From assembly GCA_025677825.1 (NCBI GenBank), contig JAIXMO010000005.1, positions 372,001 to 436,000 on the forward strand: a DNA stretch of 64,000 nt, written 5' to 3'. This document shows, piece by piece, positions 44,016 through 54,909 of this stretch. Source of the stretch: Helicostylum pulchrum (lineage: Eukaryota > Mucoromycota > Mucoromycetes > Mucorales > Mucoraceae). Position numbers and translations under genes: made by a program. The notes beneath the pieces were generated by a model. It was not told the origin of the DNA. It saw only the letters and a program-made list of their open reading frames with translations, and did not search any database. Position 1 is the stretch's first letter. Every line of letters starts with the position of its first letter.

Positions 44016-44430
44016 TAACGAAAGTCATACGCCTGAAAAGCTGTTTTATAAGTACACAAAAAAAAGGGAGGTCAAGTCACTCCGTATTTGTTTACTCTAA
44101 TAGATCAATCAAATTTGATTTTGATCAAACTGTTACGGGTTTGTAACACCATACCCACCTATCGGGTCCCTTTTTTTTTATATCTACAGCATAACGTTAC
44201 TTTTAGTGGTGGATATATTGGAAACTTTTGATATTCATGCGAATAGGTAAGTGTAGGGTGCCGCAGGCGCTAAAAAAAAAAAACAAAGGTTCGTGTTTTC
44301 TTTATCGTACTTTGATATGAATAGTTTCATCAACACTGCTGCTCATTTTTATTGGGTTCGTCATTTATTTTCTTTTTGCGTTTCGTAAAGTAGATTTATA
44401 TATACATATAAATTGACGTAATGGCTACAC
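44016..44430. other. Intergenic DNA with a repeated block
   Basis: Around 43965-44015 a block AAATAGAAAGTGGGGG...GTCC(C)AAA repeats one near 42858-42910 (AAACAGAAAGTGGGGG...GTCACAAA), so similar sequence borders both sides of the hairpin-rich locus. No gene found. Confidence 0.4.
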
Positions 44431-44715
44431 TTGACTATAGATAACACCAAACCCAATTTAAAAATAAACACAACAAAAAAATCAAAGATAGCTCGTGCTG
44501 TTAAACATTTTGCTTCTCTTGTTGGAGGTACTGCTTTCGCTGGGGATCCTACTCCTACCTCTGTTGAATGGACAAGCGTAGACAGACATCCGCCTTGTCA
44601 AGCCAAAAATAAAAATAGGTGTAGTCACTGGCCTGGATTTACGAACAAGAACTGTAAGTTTACGCATCGGCCACCCTTAATTAGAGATGCTACTGTAGAC
44701 GTCGCAAACCAGTAA
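44431..44715 (+). CDS. Open frame with a degraded CCCH zinc-finger motif
   Basis: A 94-codon frame without an ATG at its first codon; an upstream in-frame start is not clear. It contains NRCSHWPGFTNKNCKFTH, which fits the CCCH (Nab2/ZC3H14-like) pattern C-x5-C-x4-C-x3-H except that the second cysteine is phenylalanine. A donor-like CA|GTAAGT lies at its stop, so it may be an exon. Its last codons overlap the right end of a CAGTAGC-family transposon. Probably a gene fragment. Confidence 0.35.
   Translation: MTIDNTKPNLKINTTKKSKIARAVKHFASLVGGTAFAGDPTPTSVEWTSVDRHPPCQAKNKNRCSHWPGFTNKNCKFTHRPPLIRDATVDVANQ
44673..44695. repeat. Solitary right end of the CAGTAGC transposon family
   Basis: CACCCTTAATTAGAGATGCTACTG|TA matches the right half of the 46-bp miniature element at 39957-40002 in 20 of about 22 positions. 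No matching left end was found nearby. Confidence 0.5.
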
Positions 44716-45369
44716 GTTCTGTTTCTGTAAATTGGCTCCATCCCTCTGTCCAAAAAACTATAGATGGAAAACTGGTGTCGAGAGAGAACTGCAGAGTATT
44801 TATCTGCTACAATTCGAAACTGTATCCTTATACTGTATGGAAGAAGTGTTTTCTCTAGAGATAAACTTGACTTTTGCAATTAATCTCTCGGGACTCTCGC
44901 AACTGTTAGCTCAAGACACATTCCCACAACTTTCAGGAAACATTGGCTTCACCGAATCCAGATTCACTCACAATACTGAGCACCTTCTTTAGAGTCTCTT
45001 GGGCAGACGCTTAATGTGTCTCTACGGTAAGCAATTGATACTCTTTGCATGTCCAGATAAATAACTAATCTGTGACTCCCTTAAGTTATGGTTATTTAGA
45101 TACTTTGATAAAAAAGTCTTTAATGGCAAACACACTTACAACTTTTAATATCTTTTTATAGTTTATTTCTTTCCTTTTATATATATATGTATGTGGATAA
45201 ATATTTTTGCTACGTAAACGTATGTTTGATTGTCATAAACTTGCATGCACTTCCTTTTCTTCTCTGCTGAATTTTAAAAACAAATTAGTGGAAAGGTTAA
45301 AAAAAGAGCGGCACAAGAAACAGCTGTTTTTCTTTTTCTTTTATTTTGCAGCCGCATATATAAAGAAAA
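44716..45369. other. Intergenic DNA
   Basis: The 44732-44992 frame has no recognisable domain. Pyrimidine-rich leader sequence (CTTTTTCTTTTATTTTGCAG) lies just before the cyclophilin gene. Confidence 0.4.
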
Positions 45370-47210
45370 ATGGGTAAATGGACAGATAAATTATATATTA
45401 CGCATTCAGAATGGAGTGGAGAAGTAGGTCAACATTCAGCTTCAGCTGGTATCACCGGTCAACGTAAAACATCCGGTTTTAAAAGATTACCGTTCTACTG
45501 TTGTTCTTTGTCTCTTCAACCGTTCGAACATCCTGTCTGTACACCTGACGGTATTATCTTTGATCTAGTCTACATTATCCCTTACATTAAGAAGTACGGC
45601 ACCAACCCTGTCACTGGTGAAAAACTTCAAACAAAGGACTTGATAAAATTACACTTCACTAAAAACGAAAAGGACGAGTTCTACTGTCCGGTCACCTTCA
45701 AAGTATTTTCAGATCATACAGCTATTGCAGCCATCAAGACTACTGGTAATGTCTTTGCTTTTGAGACTATTGAAAAATTGAATATCAAGGCCAAGCATAT
45801 GCGAGATTTGATTACAGACGAACCGTTTACAAGAAAGGATATCATTATGATTCAAGATCCTCATAATTTAGAGAAACGCGACATGTCAAAGTTTGATTAC
45901 GTCAAGACTAATAAAAAAGTAGTCAATGTTGCAGAGGAATTAGAAAAGAGAAAGCCAACAAATAATATTAATGTAGCTGGTATGGGAAATACTAAAAAAG
46001 TTTTTGACGAATTGGCAAAAAAGAATTTGGAAGCAGAGGAGGTCAAGGAAAAGGTGCCTACAACATTTCACCAAAAGAAGGCAAATTTACCTTATAATGC
46101 TGCACATTATACAACAGGTGCAGCTGCAGAATCTTTTACATCTACTGCTTTGAACCCTTATTCTGCTAGTACTAGAGCTTTGATTGATGAAGATGATTTT
46201 ATGTATAAGCGTATAAAGACGAAATCATATGCTCGTATCATGACAAATTACGGTAACATCAATGTAGAATTATTCAGTGACAAGGTATACATATATATAA
46301 TTAGTGAAACAGGCTGCTTATGGTACTAAACAACTGTAACGGGGGTGATTTTTTTTAGGTGCCACGTACATGTCACAATTTTGTTCAACTTGCAAAGACA
46401 GGATATTACAATAATGTACTTTTCCATAGAAATATCCGTAAATTTATGGTATGAGATTATTAATATTTATTAATATTTATTTTCTATTGTATAATTAACT
46501 GACACACGCTATTTATAAATATAGATTCAAGGTGGTGATCCTACAGGTACCGGTAAAGGAGGAGAGTCTATTTGGAAACATGATTTTCCTGATGAAATCA
46601 AGACTACTTTACAACATAATGCGCGTGGTATACTTAGTATGGCCAATAAAGGTAAAGATACCAATAACTCACAATTGTAAGTGTTATATTTTATTTTCAA
46701 CAAAGTGACAAGTAATCTAACAATGTCGATTTATATAGCTTTATTACATATGCACCAGCTCCTCAATTGGATGGTCAACATACTGTGTTTGGTAAAGTAG
46801 TAGGTGGTATGGACGTATTAAAGAAGTTAGAAGCGATTCCAGTGGATAAAAAGGATAAACCTGAAAGAGATATTCGTATTAAACAGATTCAAGTATTTGT
46901 GGATCCATTTGAAGAATATCAAACCCGATTACAAAAGAAACTTGCTCATGAAGCTAATGCAGATGCAGAAGATGAAGAAGCTAGATTGAAGAGAGAAAAG
47001 CAAGATAAAATGGGTTGGTTTGGACCTAATGTAAGTAAAAAAGAAGAAGCACAAGTTGGTAAATATATGAATGAAGAGACTAGTAAAAGAAAGCCAGAAG
47101 AAAAAAACGATATTATTTATGAAGAAGAGATTGGAGTATCACAAAAGAAACAAAAGATATTATCACAAGAGAAAAAGACAATGTCTTATGGTAATTTTGA
47201 CAACTTTTAA
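45370..47210 (+). CDS. PPIL2: U-box cyclophilin, peptidyl-prolyl isomerase-like 2
   Basis: Four exons, 45370-46284, 46359-46448, 46525-46676 and 46739-47210, give 542 residues. The N-terminus [16 protein letters not shown] is diagnostic of PPIL2/Cyp60. A U-box (about residues 36-110; [35 protein letters not shown]) is followed by a second half-box ([14 protein letters not shown]). The cyclophilin domain (about 290-445) includes [22 protein letters not shown] and the [31 protein letters not shown] active-site region. The catalytic arginine is retained in FHRNIRKFM; the usual tryptophan for cyclosporin binding reads H in [14 protein letters not shown]2 is a spliceosome-associated ubiquitin ligase/isomerase in the nucleus. 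The 3' part is charged and lysine-rich. Confidence 0.95.
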
Positions 47211-47223
47211 TAATAAAATAAAT

Positions 47224-47867
47224 CTAATGTTGTTGAGGTTGTTCTTGATGATTATAATGATTAAATGATTGCATTGTTGGTGACCAATTCTTTAGTTGAT
47301 GATTTGTTACTGTTGTTGTTGTAGTATCTTTTTCTTGTTTTGGCTCTTGTTGTAATTTACCAGCCTTTTCAAGTTCAGCCACTTCTGCAGCAGCTATTAT
47401 TATAAATATTATAGTGAGTACATCTACAAATATAATATCATACGAAAAAAAAAGCTTACTTAAAAATCTACCGCCTGGTCCTCGTGGACGACGCATGGCA
47501 TGTTTGTGACGACTTTCATGAAGGTAGGGTTTTCTTGCTTTTGCAACACGATTTAATTCTTCAAGTCTTGCTCTTGCTGCTCTACGTTTAAGAATTCGAT
47601 GATATTGTTTAGCATTTACATAAAGTGGTTCTTCTGGCTGTTCTGGTTGTTCTGCTGGTTTATTATAAACTACTGCTGTTTGTGGAGAAGTAGGCTATTT
47701 TCTTTATGAGTAATCTTTTTTATCTTATTTCTTTTATATATACACAAACTAACCATGGGATAAGGATATTGAACTCTATGTTGTTGGGGTGAATCTTGGG
47801 GGGTTGGGGTATTGTTACTAGCAAACTGATCATTTGTATTCAAGATATGTTGTGTAGTATCTGTCAT
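47224..47867 (-). CDS. HAP2: CCAAT-binding factor subunit NF-YA/Hap2
   Basis: Three exons, 47867-47754, 47694-47460 and 47393-47224, give 172 residues. The conserved core is complete: [20 protein letters not shown] (subunit association helix binding NF-YB/NF-YC) and the DNA-contact part [23 protein letters not shown]. With Hap3 and Hap5 it forms the heterotrimer that binds CCAAT and regulates respiration and secondary metabolism in fungi. The short N-terminus and Q-rich C-terminus ([14 protein letters not shown]) are typical of small fungal forms. The gene is tail-to-tail with PPIL2, only 13 bp apart. Two CCAAT boxes lie at its own promoter. Confidence 0.94.
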
Positions 47868-47873
47868 GATTGA

Positions 47874-47927
47874 ACCAATAAGAACTTTATATACGAAAGA
47901 GTTGAAAAAAGAAAAAAGGGAGCCAAT
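47874..47927. promoter_or_regulatory. Promoter of HAP2 with TATA and two CCAAT boxes
   Basis: CCAAT at 47874-47878 and 47923-47927 (both on the plus strand), with a TATA-like TATATAAAG (minus strand) at about 47885-47893 between them. All lie within 60 bp of the HAP2 start. Since Hap2 binds CCAAT, feedback control is possible. Confidence 0.45.
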
Positions 47928-48077
47928 TACAAAAAAGTTTTTTTTAATGTGCATTCGTCCTTTTTTTTTTTTAAAGCAGTGCTGACGACAATTTCCCAAA
48001 CGTGGCAGTCACGCTAATTTTGGTACATCTACATTTAAAGTATGTAGCTGACCACCGCAAAGGTTCTAGTAGTACCT

Positions 48078-48959
48078 TTGTTGCTTTGGATTATCAAACT
48101 TAAATTGAATAACAATATATACAAGTTTAGAATGTCGTATTTTTGCTTGTTATCACCGTATGAGTATATCTACAGTGGGTTTCCTCTTGTACTTCTTGCA
48201 AACGACGGACACCATACTAGAAAAGCATGTCCTTTGTATAGTCTTTTTCTGAAACAAATGTGCTTCTTATAGATGGACCCTATCGCGCTGGACATATTTG
48301 ACATTATTCAGTCGGAGGAAGATGTCTGAAGGCAGAAGTGTGCCGTTTCTGGCTGTATTTTCAATACCAAAAAAATCAATGATCTTTGTAACACAAGTGG
48401 TAGGTTTGAACTTGTTTATGACGCTACTATAAATCCAGGGAACAAGAGTGTGAACATCCTGGAGTTATCAAACCGATTTATATCATTCGAAGGTTTAAAA
48501 GACAATGGTATTAATGCGGACGATATTGTGGAGAAATATAAAGAAAATAACTCTAAATTTACATCAAAGTTGAGTTACTAAATCAAAAAAAAAAATACAG
48601 GTTGTCAGTGGTGCTTTGAAATAAATGAAACAATGAAACATAAGACTGAAGGAGGTTACCTAGCGAATAAGTCGTATTGAAAAAAAGATTTGAAGAACTG
48701 CTCTCTTCCACTTGCATTGAACGTTTCAGAACCTCAAGCAGTTCGTACTAAACAGTATCGATATAGAAGTCGATTTAGGGATTTCTATTGTTTAAACAAC
48801 GAAATCCGATACAGCTTAAATACCATACATATTGATTATGCTCAGGGGAGAGGTAATTCGTTACGACAAAGACTTGTGAATCGGTCTTCTGAATCTTTTG
48901 TAGAAATCGTTACACACCCCGTCATGTTCATCTCAACTGCTTCCATTTCCGGTACATAA
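48078..48959 (+). pseudogene. Unknown frame split by four in-frame stops
   Basis: From 48078 to 48959 a single reading frame contains only four internal stops: TAG 48270-48272, TGA 48327-48329, TAA 48579-48581 and TGA 48678-48680. Segments of up to 92 codons are open between them, for example RFELVYDATINPGNKSVNIL and RYSLNTIHIDYAQGRGN. This is more open than expected by chance in such AT-rich DNA, so it may be a decaying gene similar in state to the F-box pseudogenes. I do not recognise the protein; chance cannot be excluded. Confidence 0.35.
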
Positions 48960-49109
48960 AAAAAGCATTCCAGTAAATGAGGTGCGCGTATATCTTTCTG
49001 GTTGTATCGTGACGGGTGTTTAATAAGTCGAAAAATGCCTAAATTTCATTCCGCATCCTCCCCTTTTTTTTCTCTCTTTCTCTTTGTCTTTTTTTTTTAT
49101 ATACATATA

Positions 49110-52100
49110 ATGTTGGAACCAGATTCACTTTCGAGGGGTCATGTTACGCCTAGACGTAACCCTCGTCCACTTGGTTTAATGCCTGATCTTGACGTACCAC
49201 CTTTAATACCTCGCTGGTAAATAAAAATAAAAAACTCTTTTTTATAAAAAGAAAAACGTCTTTGACTTTTTTTATTATTATTTAGGTTTCACGCTATTGA
49301 CAATCCATTACTCGATCCCATCTCTATAAGACGAGCTAAGAGTTCAACTACCTTAAATAAAAACTTTCCGCCTAAAAGTCCTTCTACACCCAAACCAAAA
49401 CTTTCTTCTAAGTGGGTACCGTTTTCTCAGCGTGATTCTGCTGCACTTGAAAAAGCATACCAAGTAAAGTATTTAGGGAGGGGTTTACTGACATAAAAAA
49501 AAAACGCTAATTTATATATTAGAATCATGATGTAAGAGCTAAAGTACCTGTCAATGAAGATCATTTATTTCAAGTGGATATTACACAACGAACGATCAGT
49601 CCAGTGTATTGGGAAGGACCTAGTTATGAAGTACGTAGAGCTACTTGGTTTATGCAAGCGGATGGGTGGATACCTTGTGAAGAAAATATTGCAGAACAAA
49701 TTGAGCTCGGTTATTAGTAAGTTTTTTTTTTCTTGGGGGGGGGGATTTTGTTGTTATTAGCATTTTATTAAATTAGTACATGTATAAATAGTAAGCACAA
49801 GCCTTATGCTACTACTACCGCCACCACCACTACTAGTGCTACTACTATAAATAATTTAGAAGAAGAAACACCTACTATTCCGAAATATTCTTCTTCGCCT
49901 ACAACTGAAAGTACAATTGAGGAAAAGAAATTGGAATTAACTTTGTCGGTGGATAAACAATGGAATTTATTAGGTCCTTATTTAGGTCAGTACATTGTTT
50001 ATACTGGTGAAAGCAGTGCTTGGTTATTATCGTAAGTATTTAAGAGAGTGAGAGGATGCGTATGCGATTGCTAACATTATATATAGGAACAGTGCGAGTA
50101 GTAAGTTTGCCAAGAGTATTATTACTCGCTTAACAAACAAGACAAATTTGGGTGGAACAAGGCTAGTGCGTGGATATCCGGAGGTGGAAGAATTAACAAA
50201 AAAATCAAAGGTTGCACCAAAAAAGGTACAGGTTGAAGACGCTGATGGTTTAACCAGTTCATCTTCTTCTTCATCTGATGAAGAAACTGTTTTAAAAGAA
50301 GAAGAAAAACAACAATTAGAAACAAATGAAATTGAGGATTATGATAATGAAAATAGCGAAGAAGAAGTTCGAAAGATTGACCACCTTATGTTCGTTATTC
50401 ACGGGTAAAATATTAAAAATATTAAATGTTTGGATATGTTAATTGTAGCTAAACTATGGCTTATATGTATAGAGTGGGTCAAAAAATGTCTGAGAAAACG
50501 GGTCAAACATTTGTACACGGTAAAAGAAAAAATACAAAAGTAAAATTTGACACGTATTAATTTACGTGTAAAAAAACTAGATGTCAATATGATGAGAAAA
50601 ACGTTAAAATTGGCTTACCCAGCTGCTATTTCTACTTCCACCAATACAATGAAGCCAAATGGTATTCAAGTGTTACCAATCATGTGGCGACAAGATATAA
50701 AATTTGGTATGGCTGCTGATGACGAAGAAGGAATTGAAGCGGATCTAGGTACAGTGGGGGTAGAAGACGGTTGCCCTACACTAGATGAATTAACTTTGGA
50801 TGGTGTACCCAATATTAGAACTGTCGTTTCCGATGTTTTAATGGATAGTGAGTGTGTAACATGAATTATCTTTTTTCTATAATTTGCTTACCTAAAACAA
50901 ATTTCTAGTCCCGTTATATATGACTCCAAGATATCGTGAATTAATGACTCAAATCATTGCAAAAGAAATCAATAGAGTATATCGTCTATTTGGTAGTAAA
51001 AATCCTGAATTTTTAGAAAAGGGAAAAGTGTCCATCTTTGGTCATTCATTAGGAGTAAGTTTTAATAGCAATTTTTTATATATATATCCGTCGAGAATCA
51101 TAAATAAGCTTATACTCATATCATATTGTAGTCATTATTAGCTTTCGATATGTTAACATTACAACCTACTACGACTCCTCCACCACAATCACAACCATCA
51201 TCTGATGATCATCCTATACCCGATAATAGAAAGCTTCCACCTCTTTTATTTCCTGTTCAAAACTTTTTTGCTGCTGGATCTCCATTAGGTGTTATTTTAC
51301 TTTTAAGAGGCTTTAAAATTGCGTCCCGTAAATCGCTTGGACAAGCTTCAGTTAAATCTGCTTTATCTGATGTCAAGTCACCTTCCCCTTCTTCCATTAA
51401 TTTCTGTTATCCTGCTGTAGAAAACCTGTACAATATATTTCATAAAGTAAGCTCTTATATCACATCCCATCTCAGATTTTTATACTAACACATGTAAAAA
51501 AAAAAGTCCGATCCTGTTGCTTATAGATTAGAACCACTGATTGCTCGTCATTATACCGCTAAATTAAAACCAGAGCCTATTCCATATATGAAGGGAGGTT
51601 TAAAAGGAGTAATCGATGCCAGTTTTAATGTGGGATCTGGTATTGCCAATCGAGCAGGCGCCATGTACGAATCATTCAAGATTGGATTGACCACGAATTT
51701 ATTTATGCGAGGATTAGGTTTATCTCGACAACAAATCTATCAAGATACGCATCCAGCTGACGAAGAAGAATCCAATGAAGAAAGGAGAAAGAGAGATGAA
51801 GAAGAGATTGATTCGACTTTGGCTGCAATGGATGATACGAATAGGTTCACTCGTATGAGGTCTAATAGTGACCCCGCGCGTGCGTTCTCGTCCGATTTTA
51901 GGTATAAGAATAATATGCCGTCAAGTATTAAAGGAAAATCTTCAACGAGAAAGTCGCCACCGGTTCCGTTACCTACTTCAAATACGGCACCGTATTCACA
52001 AGGTGCTCAGAAACTTAAAATGTTGAATGTCACAGGGAGAGTCGATTATTGTATACAGGAAGGGTTACTAGAAAACCCCTATTTAAGTGCGTTTAGTGCT

Positions 52101-52230
52101 CACATGCAATACTGGCAGGTAAAAAAATAATCATATCCTTTGTAATCTTGCTGTAACTCACACCATCAATTTTTAATATTAGGATCTTGATGTCGCTGCC
52201 TTCTTAATTAAACAAATTTACCGAGACTAA
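49110..52230 (+). CDS. DDHD-domain phospholipase (PA-preferring phospholipase A1 family)
   Basis: Eleven exons (49110-49216, 49286-49463, 49523-49716, 49792-50031, 50087-50404, 50473-50519, 50581-50847, 50909-51054, 51132-51446, 51507-52118, 52183-52230) encode 823 residues with every junction GT-AG and in frame. An N-terminal region with RRATWFMQADGWIPCEE matches the WWE-like part of these enzymes. The serine lipase site is GHSLGS, split by the intron at 51055-51131. Downstream comes FFAAGSPLGVILLLRG, the paired acidic residues of the DDHD core (FCYPAVENLYNIFHKSDPVAYRL), and a C-terminal GRVDYCIQEG with a final D-rich HMQYWQDLDVAAF. The family (human DDHD1/2, fungal YOR022C-like) removes acyl chains from phosphatidic acid or triacylglycerol at membranes. 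The tail-end exon is only 48 bp. Confidence 0.93.
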
Positions 52231-52495
52231 AAAAAAACGATACACTTGGTAGTATACAGCTCTACTTTTCTTTGTAAATAAATAAAAAAAAACAACAATT
52301 TGTTTATAGTGTTTAATCTTTTTACGTATGTAATCGAAATATTATTTGTATTGAAGTATTTTCATAAGATGAATATATTTAACACGCATAGTTTTATCAA
52401 TAAATATTGATAAATATGACTATACTTTTTTAAAAATGAAAATTCTTGGTATTTTTCAGATACTTCTTTGTTTTCTTTAACCTTTTAAAAAAATA

Positions 52496-54686
52496 ATGGC
52501 CACAATACCCGACTCAGATAAACTGAGTAGCAACTATATTATAAACGAATCATTTGCTGAAAAATTCAGCATTCATAAATGTCTTTGTGACATTTACGCA
52601 AGTGACTTTAGTGACATGAGAAAAGTCATTGATGCTTATATCGAGAAAGAAGGAGGAGAACAAGACACTGATAAAGCTCATTGCGCTATAGTTGAAGCAT
52701 TTAGTACATTATCAAAGAGCTCACAGTACCGTGCGTTAGCTGAATATGCTGAAAGCTTGGGGCTATACTATATCAACCAGAAGACCCGTTTTAGTGAGTT
52801 ATATCTGCAAAGGCTTAAGAGACCTACTTTTTCTCGTCTGAGACCTACAAGCAGTGGAATAACGGCGAAACGTGTCTACAGAAAAAAGAGACCAAGAGCT
52901 GGAAGTGAGTCTAGCTCGATAAGTGTGCCTACGAGCCCATCTAGTATCGCTATTCTTGAAGCAACTGGACCAGAAAATAATTTGGATTTATCACATGTAA
53001 AAGAAATCATTACAACAGTAGCTAAAGATTTGCTTGAAACCTTGGATGCAGGAAAGAAAATCAAATTAACAGACTATAAACTGATGAGGTAATTCTAATA
53101 CGTCAATATATACATAACTTATGATTCTAATATGAGTTTTTTTTTGGTAGTACTGGACTTTCATCTGTTGTTGACTTAGTTGATCAAAACGAAGACTCTC
53201 AAAGACAGGTGTTTGAAGAAAAACATTGGAACAATTTATCAAAATTAGCACAAGAGTTTCATAAATCAGAACTGTATCAGTTACCAAAGTTCTTAAAAGA
53301 TACATGGAAGCTAGTATCCGTGGTAAGTTCTTTTTTTCCTTTTTTTTTGGCCAAATAAGCTAAATGTTGTGTGTGCTGTAGTTTTGTGAAAAAACTGGAA
53401 GTACAAAAAAAGCACAAGAGTACCTTAAAGAAATCATTAATCCTAAAACAAGTTTTAACAAGAAGCTAGAAACGTTGAAGATTATATCTATTTTTTTGCT
53501 TGTGTAAGTTTAGTTTAAAGTTTATTTGTTACTATTTGATTCATTAACTTTTTTTTTCTGTTATCCATAGATTGGAAATCTTTGAGGAAAGCAAATGGTT
53601 GTTCAAGACAGATAGGGAAAAAGCCGGAAATGATTTTTTCTCTATCTTGTGGGGACCCATAATTCGTAAAATGTTGTCGATTCATAATAACATAATCGAT
53701 CTTAAATGGTATGTACTTTTTTTTTATTAAAAAATATATCTGTTATTTACAGATTAACTATATAGCGACGAAGCTATCGACCCTCACATTATCTTTATGC
53801 AAAAAATGCAAGTTCAAGACGCAGAAAATATTAGCAGCGCAGCTGTAAATTTGAAGTTTGTATTAAAAGTTGATGATACAGAAAAATGTGTTGGGCGTAT
53901 GCAAGTACTTGACGCGGCATCATCCAAAACTGATCTTCAAGTGGCTGAAGGTAGTCTTCTTTTAAAGTCAAAGGACTCACTCAACACTGTGTTAATTGAC
54001 TCAAAAGACCTATCTGAAGCAAGATATTTGCAAGGAACATGTATACAAGTTGCAGGTAATTAATAAACATATACATCAAAATGTTGGTAGAGTATACTGA
54101 TTTATTTCTATTATGTAGGCTTAGTAGGCCATGTATTTTCTGTTAAATTACACCAACCAAGAATCTATGTTGGTCTACCGAATTCCACAATTAATATGCC
54201 ATCAAGATTCGTATGCTTCTCTTCATTTTCAGAAATGTTCGAAAGTTTAATGACATCAATTGTAAGTCTTTATTTTATTTATTTTTAACAAGAAGTTTAC
54301 GTTGACTAACGACACTCATTTTTTTTTTATGAAAAAAGATTAAAATGGAAAATCTTGCAGGCGCTATCATCAACAACCATGCTATTTCTCAGAACAGAGA
54401 CTTGTTTAACAACATGTTCAACCATACGGATACCGAAACCCGATCCCTTAATTTAGGTACTTATTTGGCACCTACTTGGTACCCGTTCCAAGAAACAAGC
54501 ATTACAGAAACAGAAACCTCATCAGAATTACCTACCGGCGAAGACTCCGCACTTCAAGTCGATTATGATTATGATAATCAACTTGTCGATCAATATGGAT
54601 GGGTAAAATTGAAAAACAGAAAGTTTTACAATGTTGAAACAAATGTTACCCAAAGCGTACATCCTTTTTCTCGAACCATTGTTTAA
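52496..54686 (+). CDS. Uncharacterised multi-exon protein
   Basis: Seven exons, 52496-53088, 53151-53322, 53382-53503, 53571-53708, 53766-54055, 54119-54261 and 54339-54686, give 601 residues. All phases agree, which is strong evidence of a real gene. The N-terminus is helical (FAEKFSIHKCLCDIYASDFSDM), followed by a basic stretch (KRVYRKKRPRAGSE) that may be nuclear-targeting. The middle has repeated helical pieces (WNNLSKLAQEFHKSELYQ, STKKAQEYLKEI), and the C-terminal segment after about residue 485 is polar with acidic repeats. No enzyme motif, signal peptide or membrane span is seen and I do not recognise a family. Confidence 0.7.
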
Positions 54687-54909
54687 ATAAAAAATAATGT
54701 TTCAGTGAATTTTTTATTTTACATGTGGGGTTTTCTAAGTAAAACAACCGTTCTTCATGATGCATAAAGTAACATATAAATCATAATCTATAGCTCTCGT
54801 AATTCCGATGTTGCGCTGATCCAATAAATCGAATTGATTTAGAAAAAAAAAAAGTGACGCATGGCTCAATTTGTATACACATATCAGAACAACTATCACG
54901 AAGGGATAG

